Below, piece after piece: positions 30,067-38,481 of a DNA stretch of 64,000 nt (the first letter of the stretch is position 1; the number at the start of each line of letters is the position of its first letter). Source of the stretch: Cytophagales bacterium (lineage in GTDB: Bacteria > Bacteroidota > Bacteroidia > Cytophagales > Thermoflexibacteraceae). The stretch spans positions 86,479 through 150,478 of the forward strand of contig REAZ01000005.1 in the NCBI GenBank assembly GCA_004294445.1, in the 5' to 3' direction. Both the position numbers and the translations under genes were made by a program. The notes below the pieces were generated by a model. That model was not told the origin of the DNA and made no database searches. It worked only from the letters and a program-made list of their open reading frames with translations.

Positions 30067-30507
30067 TCATTCATAGAGGGGTAGCTCTTTTACGAGTTCG
30101 CTACCCCCTTTTTCAAAATCTATCTTATAGTACAAATGTTGCAAGCCGTTAGTAATGGCTAAATATTTTGCTTTTAAAATATAGTTGTACGTGAGTGCTT
30201 GATTTACAGCCTGTTGAGTAAGCATAATGGAACTTGCCTTGCACTCAGTGAGCAGGAAAGGACTACCCTGCCTATCATAAACAATCACATCACTTCGCTT
30301 CTGCATATTGTTGTAGTTCAAGCCGCTTTCTACATTAATCAGTGGCTTAGGATACTGATTAGCAATAAGATAATGCACAAAATGTTGCCTCACCCACTCT
30401 TCGGGCGTGAGCATGATATATTTTTTTCTGATAATATCAAAAATGAACACCTTATTATCTTTGGTTTGCAGCTGATACTCGAATTCGGGCAAGGCTAATC
30501 TTATCAA
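30067..30507 (-). CDS. HsdR N-terminal-type protein, PD-(D/E)XK fold
   Basis: A 146-residue stand-alone protein of the type I restriction HsdR_N_2 family common in Bacteroidota. It begins RLALPEFEYQL, with LTPEEWVRQHFVHYL and a nuclease-type core RSDVIVYDRQGSPFLLTECKA (catalytic-type Asp, Glu and Lys in a D...E-x-K array). It has no helicase part and no modification genes nearby, so it is probably not a restriction enzyme; the function is unknown. No ATG is available before an in-frame stop, so a TTG start at 30507 is used. Confidence 0.82.
   Translation of the reverse strand: MIRLALPEFEYQLQTKDNKVFIFDIIRKKYIMLTPEEWVRQHFVHYLIANQYPKPLINVESGLNYNNMQKRSDVIVYDRQGSPFLLTECKASSIMLTQQAVNQALTYNYILKAKYLAITNGLQHLYYKIDFEKGGSELVKELPLYE
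30078..30107 (+). terminator. Hairpin after lpdA
   Basis: Arms ggggtagc (30078-30085) and gctacccc (30100-30107) form an 8-base stem followed by ccttttt. It lies 20 bases after the lpdA stop and inside the end of the convergent HsdR-N gene. Confidence 0.55.
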
Positions 30508-30827
30508 TTTGGTAAAATTTTATCACAAAGCTTTAAATACTTCTTAAAAATATACAATCGCAAGTTAATCAATATGATTTATTTATATAGTCTTTTTTTG
30601 GTGTTTTTTGGTATTTATTGGCGAATTTGTTGTACTATTTTTATTTTTTTTATTATTTCACAAAAAAAATTAACAAAAGCGTTTCTGTTTATTGTCTAAA
30701 ACAGACTAAAAATTACATAGCTAATCTAAGGCTTCATATTTGTCTATAGACTATCTGGCTTACTTATCGTTAATTGCTATATGCGATTCTACACCCGTCT
30801 TCATAAATATTACAGACTTTACAAGAT
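30508..30827. other. 320-base gap with two GTCT-AGAC palindromes
   Basis: No gene is seen. The stretch is very AT-rich. gtctaaaacagac (30694-30706) and the perfect palindrome gtctatagac (30742-30751) share GTCT/AGAC half-sites and flank a -7-like CATATTTG (30735-30742). They could be operator sites for the TPR-CHAT gene downstream; this is inference. Confidence 0.4.
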
Positions 30828-33800
30828 ATGAAAAATAAAGATATCACTTTCCTACTATTATTAGTTGGCTTTTTTAACTTTCAAAGTATTATTTATGGTC
30901 AAAGTAAGCCGCAAAGTAAGTTAGATAAGGCTTATTATTTATACTACAAAGCAAATAATTATCAAGCAAGTCATCAGACTGATAGTGCTAACAGATACTT
31001 CCTCAAGGCGGCTCCCGAACTTTTCAAGCGAGGGCGATATACACTCCATACGATATGCCTGAGCCGTTTGGCAAAAAATTATTTTGAGAAAGGGAATTAT
31101 GAGGCTTCCAAGTTCTTCATTGATAGCGTTCTAAATACTATTGAGGGCAGGAAATTGGCAAAAGTAGGGATGCCCTTGCGCCCGCTTGCCTTAGAAATTT
31201 CTGCGGATGCTTATCTCTGGAAATCAAAAATAGTAGAAAAGTTGCACCTCTACGATTTGGCAATGCAGTATGCTAACAAGGCGGTTGCTCTTCGCATACA
31301 AATAGATAAAAAAGCATGGGCAAAAATAGCGGATGCCTACCTAAATGAGGGCAAAATACAGTTGGCTTCGGGGTACTATAGCGAAGCAGTAGCTACTTTG
31401 GACAAAACCTTAGAGATTTTGCAGAAAAACAAATCTAAAGATACACTCACTATCAGAGCTATTACACAGGCACTTGCGGAAAATTACCAAAAAACGGGAG
31501 ATTATGAAAAAGCCCTTGTCTATCTGCAAAAGTCGGTAAGCAATAGCAAAGATTCTACAATTTTAGCGCTGAATTTTCATATTGCGGGGCTTATCGCCGA
31601 CGGCAAGGGTGATTACGATTCGGCAGCCTATTACCACGAAAAGTCTTTGACAATCTGGCAAAAAGATTCCTTGGCGCATATAGGCGATTTGGCAAAAGCA
31701 AACTTGAACATAGGCATCAGCAACCAAAAAAATGGGCAATACGACAGAGCATTAGCCTACGAGCAAAAAGCCCTTTTTGCCTTAGAAGATACCACTAATC
31801 AGGCTGCCGAAGATGCAACCTACAAGGCAGCAGTATTAGACCAACTCGGCGTAACCTATGCTTCCAAAGGAGATATAGACCAAGCCATTCAGTATCAGGA
31901 AAAAGCATTGGCTATTAGGCAAGAAAAACTGCCCGCTAACCACCCCGAAAAAGCAGAAAATTTACTGCACTTAGGCGATGCACACTTTGCAAAGAAAGAA
32001 TATGAAAAAGCAAGCCTATACTATCAAGATGCACTGAAAACAGCTCAAAAATCATTGCCAAATAAGCACCCGCTTACTGCTGCTATCTACTGCGGCATAG
32101 GCATGCTCTCGAAGGAAATGGGGCAAGATTCTTTGGCGAAAGCACAGCTAAATAGGGCTTTGCATATTTATTTGGAGGTATTGCATACTCAAGAACACGC
32201 CCAAATAGCGAAGATTTATCATACACTGAGTTTGCTTTCCCAGAAAAATGAAAAATGGCAGGAGGCAATCCAATATACACTCAAGTCAATCCAAATTTAT
32301 GAAAAAGTATTAGGGGCAAAGCATCCGTCTATCGCCGAAGATTATTATAATTTAGGGGTTATCAGTGAAAATCAGCACCAAGACTTGGAGGCTATGCACT
32401 ATTATCAGCAAGCCACGATTGCACTTACTCCAGATTTTGAAGATAAGAACTTCTTTGTCTTGCCCTCTTTGGAAAAGGTACTTTCCGAAACACTTTTGCT
32501 TAAAATATTGGGGAGCAAAGGAAATCTCCTCAAGAAGTGTAGCCTGCCAAATGAGTCAAGAGAAAACTGTTTGCAGCAAGCACTCATGCACTTCGAATTG
32601 GCTACGGACTTGATAGAGAAAATGCGAAATAGCTACAAAGCCGAAGGGTCTAAGTTCTTTTTGGCACAGCATACCGTTCCTATCTACGAGGAAGGCATCA
32701 AACTTTGCTTGCAACTTTTTGAACTTACCCAAAATAAAAATTTCTACCAAGAGGCATTTGTCTTTTCCGAAAAAAGCAAGGCAGGCGTACTCCGAAGTGC
32801 AATTGCAGATGTGCAAGCCCGCAAAATAGCAGGCGTACCCGATAGCCTACTTTCCTATGAGCAGTCCCTACATACCAAATTGCAGGAGATAGACAAAGAC
32901 CTTAGCAAGGAGGAGACCCTCAAAGAAATGGCGGATAAGGAAAAAGTAAAAACACTCAAAGCAAATCTGTTTGAAAATAAAACCAAATACGATAGGCTCA
33001 TTGCTTATTTGGAAAAAACATATCCTAAATACCACGACCTCAAATACAAGGTTTCTGACATAGACTTTGCAGAATTGGAAAACAGTTTGAAAAAGGATAA
33101 GCGAAAAGACAAAAATAAAGACAAACTGACACTGATAGAATATTTTGTTGGTACGGAAAAGATTTATATTTTTACTATTTCCGAAAAAGGTTATCATGTT
33201 ACGCAAGTAGAAAAAAGTGCTGATTTTGAAAGAAATGTAAAGGCTTTCAGAGGCAGTTTGTACTATAAGATAGAAAATAAGACATATGAGTACGGGATTC
33301 ATTTTTACAAGCAGCTCATAGAGCCTGTAGAAAAATATATTATTGGGAAACGATTGATGATTATTCCCGATGCGGTATTGGGTATTATTTCTTTTGAGGC
33401 GCTCATAGATGCCAATAAGTTGGCGGGGAAAAAGACTGGCAAAGACAATTTTGCCGCACTCCCGTACCTATTAAAAAAGTACAATTTTTCCTATACGTAT
33501 TCCTCTATGTTGCTTATGAATCAGCAACCTAAAGAAGAACAATACAAATATGACTATTTGGCTTTTGCCCCCATTTTCCGAAGTAATGCTACTCCGCCTC
33601 CTACTTCATCTCGGAGCAATCGTGTGGCAGAGGATAATTTAGCACAGATTGACGAGGAAGAAGAAAGAGAATATGCAGGTAATTATGCAAGCCCTTTGCT
33701 TGCTACCGAGCAGGAAGTAGATGAAGTTTCCTTGCTTTTCAGCGAAAACAAAAGAGTTATTTTCAAAGAAGAAAAAGCCACAGAAGAAGTGCTTAAAAGT

Positions 33801-34262
33801 TTGCAACTCAAAGATTACAAGTACATTCACTTCGCTACACATGGCTTCGTGAACACGCAAAATCCCGCACTTTCGGGCATTATGCTCTACAAAAAAGAAA
33901 CCAATCAAGAGGACGGCATTTTGCACTCAAGCGAGGTCTATAACTTAAAGCTAAATACAGATTTGGTGGTGCTAAGTGCTTGCGAAACAGGCTTAGGCAA
34001 AGTCATCAAGGGCGAAGGAGTCATTGGGCTTTCCCGTAGCTTTCTCTACGCAGGAGCAAAAAACATGATGGTTTCTCTATGGAAAGTAAATGATGAAGCT
34101 ACCAAAGAATTAGTGGTTGATTTTTATCAGAAATTGGAAAAAGGCAAGAACGTAAGCAAGGCAGAGGCACTCAGAAAGGCAAAACTAAACTTCTTGAAAA
34201 GCAAAAAATACGCAATGCCCTATTATTGGAATGGTTTTGTACTGATTAGCAATAGTTTGTAA
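30828..34262 (+). CDS. Exported TPR-CHAT protein (caspase-like protease domain)
   Basis: An 1144-residue protein. A signal peptide (FLLLLVGFFNFQSIIYGQ, to about residue 25) sends it out of the cytoplasm. Many tetratricopeptide repeats follow (about 35-560, for example DQAIQYQEKALAIRQ, NEKWQEAIQYTLKS), then a helical linker and a C-terminal CHAT domain (about 770-1144). The putative catalytic dyad is His in HFATHGF (His1005) and Cys in SACETG (Cys1052), as in separase/caspase-like peptidases. Substrates are unknown. It is transcribed alone. CHAT proteins are often effectors in bacterial conflict or death systems, but secreted TPR-CHAT proteins are frequent in Bacteroidota and this one has no defence genes next to it. 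Confidence 0.9.
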   Translation: MKNKDITFLLLLVGFFNFQSIIYGQSKPQSKLDKAYYLYYKANNYQASHQTDSANRYFLKAAPELFKRGRYTLHTICLSRLAKNYFEKGNYEASKFFIDSVLNTIEGRKLAKVGMPLRPLALEISADAYLWKSKIVEKLHLYDLAMQYANKAVALRIQIDKKAWAKIADAYLNEGKIQLASGYYSEAVATLDKTLEILQKNKSKDTLTIRAITQALAENYQKTGDYEKALVYLQKSVSNSKDSTILALNFHIAGLIADGKGDYDSAAYYHEKSLTIWQKDSLAHIGDLAKANLNIGISNQKNGQYDRALAYEQKALFALEDTTNQAAEDATYKAAVLDQLGVTYASKGDIDQAIQYQEKALAIRQEKLPANHPEKAENLLHLGDAHFAKKEYEKASLYYQDALKTAQKSLPNKHPLTAAIYCGIGMLSKEMGQDSLAKAQLNRALHIYLEVLHTQEHAQIAKIYHTLSLLSQKNEKWQEAIQYTLKSIQIYEKVLGAKHPSIAEDYYNLGVISENQHQDLEAMHYYQQATIALTPDFEDKNFFVLPSLEKVLSETLLLKILGSKGNLLKKCSLPNESRENCLQQALMHFELATDLIEKMRNSYKAEGSKFFLAQHTVPIYEEGIKLCLQLFELTQNKNFYQEAFVFSEKSKAGVLRSAIADVQARKIAGVPDSLLSYEQSLHTKLQEIDKDLSKEETLKEMADKEKVKTLKANLFENKTKYDRLIAYLEKTYPKYHDLKYKVSDIDFAELENSLKKDKRKDKNKDKLTLIEYFVGTEKIYIFTISEKGYHVTQVEKSADFERNVKAFRGSLYYKIENKTYEYGIHFYKQLIEPVEKYIIGKRLMIIPDAVLGIISFEALIDANKLAGKKTGKDNFAALPYLLKKYNFSYTYSSMLLMNQQPKEEQYKYDYLAFAPIFRSNATPPPTSSRSNRVAEDNLAQIDEEEEREYAGNYASPLLATEQEVDEVSLLFSENKRVIFKEEKATEEVLKSLQLKDYKYIHFATHGFVNTQNPALSGIMLYKKETNQEDGILHSSEVYNLKLNTDLVVLSACETGLGKVIKGEGVIGLSRSFLYAGAKNMMVSLWKVNDEATKELVVDFYQKLEKGKNVSKAEALRKAKLNFLKSKKYAMPYYWNGFVLISNSL

Positions 34263-34301
34263 TAAAAAGCGACTGCATAATTTTTAGGTACATTCTATTC
34301 A

Positions 34302-34332
34302 ACTTTGCCAAAGTCTGATACTTTGGCAAAGT
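34302..34332. terminator. 13-base perfect hairpin between convergent genes
   Basis: actttgccaaagt (34302-34314) and its exact complement actttggcaaagt (34320-34332) form a stem with loop ctgat. It sits between the TPR-CHAT gene and the convergent outer-membrane protein gene. There is no strong T run. Confidence 0.6.
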
Positions 34333-34348
34333 ATGAGCAAAAACAACC

Positions 34349-35332
34349 TTACATAAATCTTACCCCGACACTCAATACATTCATATTAGGGGCTTTATCG
34401 CTCACAAATAGAGAGTTAAGGTCATAATTGGCAAATAGTTTTATCCATCGAAGCCCTAACTGCGTGCTTATACCGTAGCGAAAATTAGTGAGGTAATAGC
34501 TGTCGTGGTCTTTTTGTTTGTCGCCATTTGGGGCAGTTGCTTTTGTCCAGCTATCCACCCTGTAGCCTACATAGCCGCCTACGCCAACGGTAAAGCCCCA
34601 ACGTCTACCTACTTCGAGCATCACAGGCAAATTCACGTAAGTAGCTGCCAATTTTGATTTTTGCAAGCCATTTGGGTCAATAGCCAATTCTAATCCTGTA
34701 TCGCGCATATTTAGCCTTACATCTTTTTCAAAAGAAAAGTTGTACCAAGAAACCTCTAAGCCAATGCGGGCGCGGGCATATTTGCTAAAATTGATGCGGT
34801 TCATAAAATTTAGGGCTATATAGTTGGAACGCAGGGGAGTAAGTTCGTATAAAGTACCAGAAAGCGAACCACTTTTGGGCATCATGATGTTCATGCCCAC
34901 GTCTATCCCAAAATCATAGCTCATGTATGCCCGATACCGATTGTTAGAAGGCTCGTTGCGGCGGTCATTTCTATCAATGTCTATGCGGATTCCCGAAGAT
35001 TTGCCCCCTTCTTTTACTTTATCGTAGTAGATGATGGTTTCGCCATTTTTTTTGATGATTCTATACTCACCGCTATCATCTTTTACTAAGGCAGTATCAG
35101 CCAACTGGTCGGCTTCTAAGTAGCGTAAAGAGTTTCTTAACGCACCGCTATCATACATTTCTTGGAGTTTATCCTTATCTGCTTTGTTGGCTACAAAGAT
35201 GACGATTTTGCCCTTGCCAAACTGCACAATTAGGCTGTCTTGTGGATTCCATTCCAAAAGAGTACCTGCCCACGATGCAGTTGATAATAAGCAAGTTGTT
35301 AGTAATAAGAAACTTATAAAAAACTTTTTCAT
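34349..35332 (-). CDS. Outer-membrane beta-barrel protein
   Basis: A 327-residue protein with a signal peptide (FFISFLLLTTCLLSTASWAG). A soluble region (about 25-130) precedes a C-terminal barrel of alternating strands (YMSYDFGIDVGMNIMM, YIALNFMNRINFS, ARIGLEVSWYNFSF, GFTVGVGGYVGYRVD, ISTQLGLRWIKLFANY), ending NVLSVGVRFM. It resembles PorT-family barrels. It is the last gene of a sigma/anti-sigma-like/outer-membrane operon, an arrangement common in this phylum, which suggests its expression follows envelope stress signals. Confidence 0.78.
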   Translation of the reverse strand: MKKFFISFLLLTTCLLSTASWAGTLLEWNPQDSLIVQFGKGKIVIFVANKADKDKLQEMYDSGALRNSLRYLEADQLADTALVKDDSGEYRIIKKNGETIIYYDKVKEGGKSSGIRIDIDRNDRRNEPSNNRYRAYMSYDFGIDVGMNIMMPKSGSLSGTLYELTPLRSNYIALNFMNRINFSKYARARIGLEVSWYNFSFEKDVRLNMRDTGLELAIDPNGLQKSKLAATYVNLPVMLEVGRRWGFTVGVGGYVGYRVDSWTKATAPNGDKQKDHDSYYLTNFRYGISTQLGLRWIKLFANYDLNSLFVSDKAPNMNVLSVGVRFM

Positions 35333-35455
35333 TTTATTTTTATGTTTGTGTGTGATAAATTATTTTGACAATAAGTGCCCATTTCTGATAAAACTATATC
35401 AGATACAACACTTGATTTAGAAATGCTTGTTATGAATTTTATATTTGTCTGTAGC

Positions 35456-36196
35456 CTATTCAGCCATTTTTTTCTTGGCAAAAACTTTTTCGGTATCTAT
35501 GCCAAATACAGAAAAGCTTGGTTTTTCTTGATGTTCTCCGCCCTCTCTTGCTTGCTCTTCTTGGCGTTTTTTCTTCCTATTCGCCATCATTTTCCCAAGC
35601 CACGTTTTTTTGATTTTGGGTGTAGCGTCATCATCTTTACCTATTTCTTGCGGTTCGGTAGCTTCATCGGCAAATTTGACAGTGATTCGGATTTCTTGCT
35701 CCTCTGTTTCTTTGGGCGTTACCTTTGCCGCCGCATCTATCGGCGCAATGGCTACGAGAGTTTCCTCTTTCTCTATCAGCTTTGTTTCCAATGGTTTAGC
35801 AGCTATTTTTTCAGTTGTTTTTGCATTTTTTGCTGTGTGGCTTTTTGCCAAATATTTAGAAGGTTGATATGTTTTAACTTCTTCTATTCCAATAGGTTGT
35901 GTTTCTGTTTTCACTTCCAAATCTTTTGCCTTTTCCTCAATTTGAATGGGCAGTTGGCTTGGTGTATCATTTTGCTTGGCACTCAAAATTTCTTTTTTGT
36001 TATTTCCAAAATAGAAAAAACAAGCCGTTAGAAGCAGAGCAATAGCCGCCGCTACCCTCCAATAAACGCCCAAACTTCTTTGTTTGGCTTGCTTGCCGTA
36101 CATTGCCTCTTCCAACTTTTTCCAAGCCTGCTCTGAAGGCTGTTCCTGATGCTGTAAGAGCTTATTTTTGAATAATTTATCTATGTTATTTTCCAT
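35456..36196 (-). CDS. Anti-sigma-like single-pass membrane protein
   Basis: A 246-residue protein with a cytoplasmic N-terminus (NIDKLFKNKLLQHQEQPSEQ, AWKKLEEAM) typical of Bacteroidota proteins paired with ECF sigma factors, one membrane segment (VAAAIALLLTACFFYF, about 48-63), and a low-complexity Lys/Glu/Thr-rich outside part. It lies 21 bases after the sigma factor gene, so it probably binds and holds the sigma factor. No anti-sigma zinc motif is visible, so the role rests on topology and context. Confidence 0.7.
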   Translation of the reverse strand: MENNIDKLFKNKLLQHQEQPSEQAWKKLEEAMYGKQAKQRSLGVYWRVAAAIALLLTACFFYFGNNKKEILSAKQNDTPSQLPIQIEEKAKDLEVKTETQPIGIEEVKTYQPSKYLAKSHTAKNAKTTEKIAAKPLETKLIEKEETLVAIAPIDAAAKVTPKETEEQEIRITVKFADEATEPQEIGKDDDATPKIKKTWLGKMMANRKKKRQEEQAREGGEHQEKPSFSVFGIDTEKVFAKKKMAE

Positions 36197-36217
36197 CGTG
36201 TCGGTGTTCCAAATTTT

Positions 36218-36847
36218 TTAAACCATTTCAAATTTCAAATCTTGTATGCCAAAACTACTTTCTCTTGGGCGCGCTGCTTTTTCGCTATCCGTTTGCCAAT
36301 GCCTGTCCATTTTCTCTATCGCCGCTTTGAGCATATTCCTTGCCCGATTAAGCTGTGATTTCGAGGTGCTTTCCGTTATTCCGAGCGATTCTGCTATTTC
36401 CTTGTGCGAATAGCCCTCGATGGCATAGAGGTTAAATACTGTTCGGTAGCCTGTAGGTAGTTTTTGCACCATTGCCAGCAGTTCTTCGGCTTCCAAATAT
36501 TTTTCTTCTATCTGATAATCAGTATGATGGTCTGCATTTTCTACTGGTTCTAAGTACATTTTACTTTTCTTTCGCAGCAGTGCCAATGCCTCATTGACCA
36601 CTATTCGCCGAATCCAGCCTTCAAAACTTCCTTCTTTTCTAAAATTTTCTAATTGGCTAAAAATACGGATAAAACCATTGGTCATTGCATCTTCTGCTTC
36701 GCTGCGGTCGGGCAGGTAGCGTGTGCATATCGCTAACATCTTGCTGCTGTACTTTTTATACAGAGCCTCTTGTGCTTTGCGACTACCCGCCAGACAATCA
36801 GCGATTAAATCAGATTCGTTTTTATATAGTTTTATTAATTTGAACAT
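36218..36847 (-). CDS. ECF-type RNA polymerase sigma factor
   Basis: A 209-residue sigma-70 family member. Region 2 shows EALYKKYSSKMLAICTRYL, AEDAMTNGFIRIFSQL and FEGWIRRIVVNEALALLRK; region 4 shows LPTGYRTVFNLYAIEGYSHK and ESTSKSQLNRARNML. It heads an operon with the anti-sigma-like protein and the outer-membrane barrel, pointing to control of envelope functions. Confidence 0.93.
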   Translation of the reverse strand: MFKLIKLYKNESDLIADCLAGSRKAQEALYKKYSSKMLAICTRYLPDRSEAEDAMTNGFIRIFSQLENFRKEGSFEGWIRRIVVNEALALLRKKSKMYLEPVENADHHTDYQIEEKYLEAEELLAMVQKLPTGYRTVFNLYAIEGYSHKEIAESLGITESTSKSQLNRARNMLKAAIEKMDRHWQTDSEKAARPRESSFGIQDLKFEMV

Positions 36848-36922
36848 CTCAAAATTGCTATTTGCTTGATTTCATAACTAAGATGTAAAACTAAAAACAA
36901 AGGTTGCTTGAGATAAAAAAAA

Positions 36923-37885
36923 TTATGATTTTTTTCTGCCAAACTTTTCCACTACCCAACTTTTGCCCCATTCGGCTATTTCTTCTTCAGTCCAAAGTTC
37001 AGGATAAAAAATTACTTTTTGGAAACGTGGAGGCAAATATTTCTGCCAATTTGTACCACCTGTAGCGGCAATGTCTGCGGGTTCTTTGTGCAAATAGCGC
37101 ACCGCAGAGCCAAAATGAGCCAATTTCCAATCTACGTTAATGAGTGCGTCAAACTTGCGAAGTTCATTTTTCAGACTTTCAGAATGAGCAAATTTTCTTT
37201 TGAATAGCCTCAAAAAATTTGTTTCCGAATGGGTTTTTGCCAGCCTAACAAAGGTTTCGGCATATTTGTCTTCGAACTGCTTGAGGGTGAGTGTTTTTTT
37301 GCCTGTAGCCAACTCCGTAGCCCCAAATCGCCAATAGATATGTTCGTACATCTCCTCGATGGTCGTATGCGTGTCTATTTGTTTGAAAAAATCCTTTTCC
37401 ACCAAATATTTGAAATCTGTGGTGCATATTTCTATCATTCGGAACTGCCCCGACTGAAAGCCACTTGCGGGGAGCAAAGACATTCTGAATTTGAGAAACT
37501 GCTCTTTGTCCATTCCATCGCCCATGATTTCGAAAGTGCTTACCAAGTGGGCAAAATAGCGGTTAATGCGTTGCAAACGGGCAATGAAAAACGCCTCCGT
37601 CAGAAACTCATGGTTTGTTATTTGCCCAATTTCGTGCAAGATAAGTTTGAAATACAGCTCGGTAATTTGATGATACATGATAAAAATCTGCTCATCAGGG
37701 AAATCTGTTTTCGGGCTTTGTAGGCTCAAAAGCGTATCCAAATGAATGTAGTCCCAATAAGTGAGGTAATTGGCATACAGCAGCCCATCTAAATAAGATG
37801 CAAGGTCTTGCCCCATAGCCTCGAACTTTTGTTCTAACTTTTCTACTTGGGCAAGAATGCTTGGGGGAATCTCGTTTGTTTGCAT
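36923..37885 (-). CDS. Tryptophan 2,3-dioxygenase family protein
   Basis: A 320-residue all-helical heme-protein homolog. The family patterns LTYWDYIHLDTLLSLQ and EQIFIMYHQITELYFKLIL (early substrate-binding His region) are clear, as are FGSAVRYL (area of the proximal heme histidine, here preceded by KLAHFG) and ATGGTNWQKYLP (substrate carboxylate-binding loop, GTGGS in classical enzymes). The classical reaction opens the indole ring of tryptophan to N-formylkynurenine. The subgroup is divergent and no kynurenine genes are nearby, so the substrate is uncertain. Confidence 0.85.
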   Translation of the reverse strand: MQTNEIPPSILAQVEKLEQKFEAMGQDLASYLDGLLYANYLTYWDYIHLDTLLSLQSPKTDFPDEQIFIMYHQITELYFKLILHEIGQITNHEFLTEAFFIARLQRINRYFAHLVSTFEIMGDGMDKEQFLKFRMSLLPASGFQSGQFRMIEICTTDFKYLVEKDFFKQIDTHTTIEEMYEHIYWRFGATELATGKKTLTLKQFEDKYAETFVRLAKTHSETNFLRLFKRKFAHSESLKNELRKFDALINVDWKLAHFGSAVRYLHKEPADIAATGGTNWQKYLPPRFQKVIFYPELWTEEEIAEWGKSWVVEKFGRKKS

Positions 37886-37993
37886 AGTTGTTTATTTCAT
37901 GGTTTGTACCGCTATATTAGAAAAAAAAACAAGATATTTGTATGCTTTTTATTTAAAACTTCACCCTCACCCAAAATAAGACTTATGATTAAG

Positions 37994-38428
37994 ATGAAAA
38001 ATATACTCATTATCGGGTTAATACTGATGGCTATCTTTGCCTGTAGCAACGACAAAAGACAGACTACAGAAGTAGAAGTGCCTAATCCTCTGATAAGTAG
38101 GGAGGAAATGATAAAGATATTGATGGAGATACACTTGGCAGAGTCGGGCGTAGCAATGATGGCTATAGACCATCAAAGGAGTATAGGTCTTTACAAGAGA
38201 TACCACGCAGACATCATGAAGAAATACCAAATAGATACGGCTATTTACAATAAAAACTACAATTATTATATGCAGAAACCACTCGAAATGGAATATATTT
38301 TTACAATGATAGAAGATTCCCTTGTGCGGGTGCAAGCCGTTGCCAAAAAAAGCGACATTGGTGGTTCGCGCGGCTATCCTAATAAATTCCCGACATCTAC
38401 GGTAGGGCAGGATAGCATCAAGAAATAA
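37994..38428 (+). CDS. DUF4296 lipoprotein
   Basis: A lipoprotein of about 144 residues found widely in Bacteroidota. The signal peptide MKNILIIGLILMAIFAC ends in a lipobox with the acylated Cys at residue 17. The DUF4296 core is LISREEMIKILMEIHLAES, followed by helices YKRYHADIMKKY and EMEYIFTMIEDSLVRVQ. A longer frame begins inside the opposing dioxygenase gene and is not credible; ATGs at 37985 and 37994 are both possible. The function of the family is unknown. A strong terminator follows directly. Confidence 0.82.
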   Translation: MKNILIIGLILMAIFACSNDKRQTTEVEVPNPLISREEMIKILMEIHLAESGVAMMAIDHQRSIGLYKRYHADIMKKYQIDTAIYNKNYNYYMQKPLEMEYIFTMIEDSLVRVQAVAKKSDIGGSRGYPNKFPTSTVGQDSIKK

Positions 38429-38460
38429 AACTTGTAAGATTTTTTTTATCTTACAAGTTT
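38428..38460 (+). terminator. Rho-independent terminator
   Basis: aaacttgtaagat (38428-38440) and atcttacaagttt (38448-38460) are exact complements with a T-rich loop and a following ttctt. It ends the DUF4296 gene and may serve the convergent transaldolase gene too. Confidence 0.75.
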
Positions 38461-38481
38461 TTCTTAAAGACTAAAAATGGC

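Noticed and set aside
30067..30507. HsdR-N protein as part of a type I restriction system
   Set aside because: No helicase domain, HsdM or HsdS is near; single HsdR-N proteins are widespread in Bacteroidota outside restriction loci.
30828..34262. TPR-CHAT protein as a CRISPR type III-E Craspase
   Set aside because: It has a signal peptide, and no CRISPR array or cas gene is present in the window.
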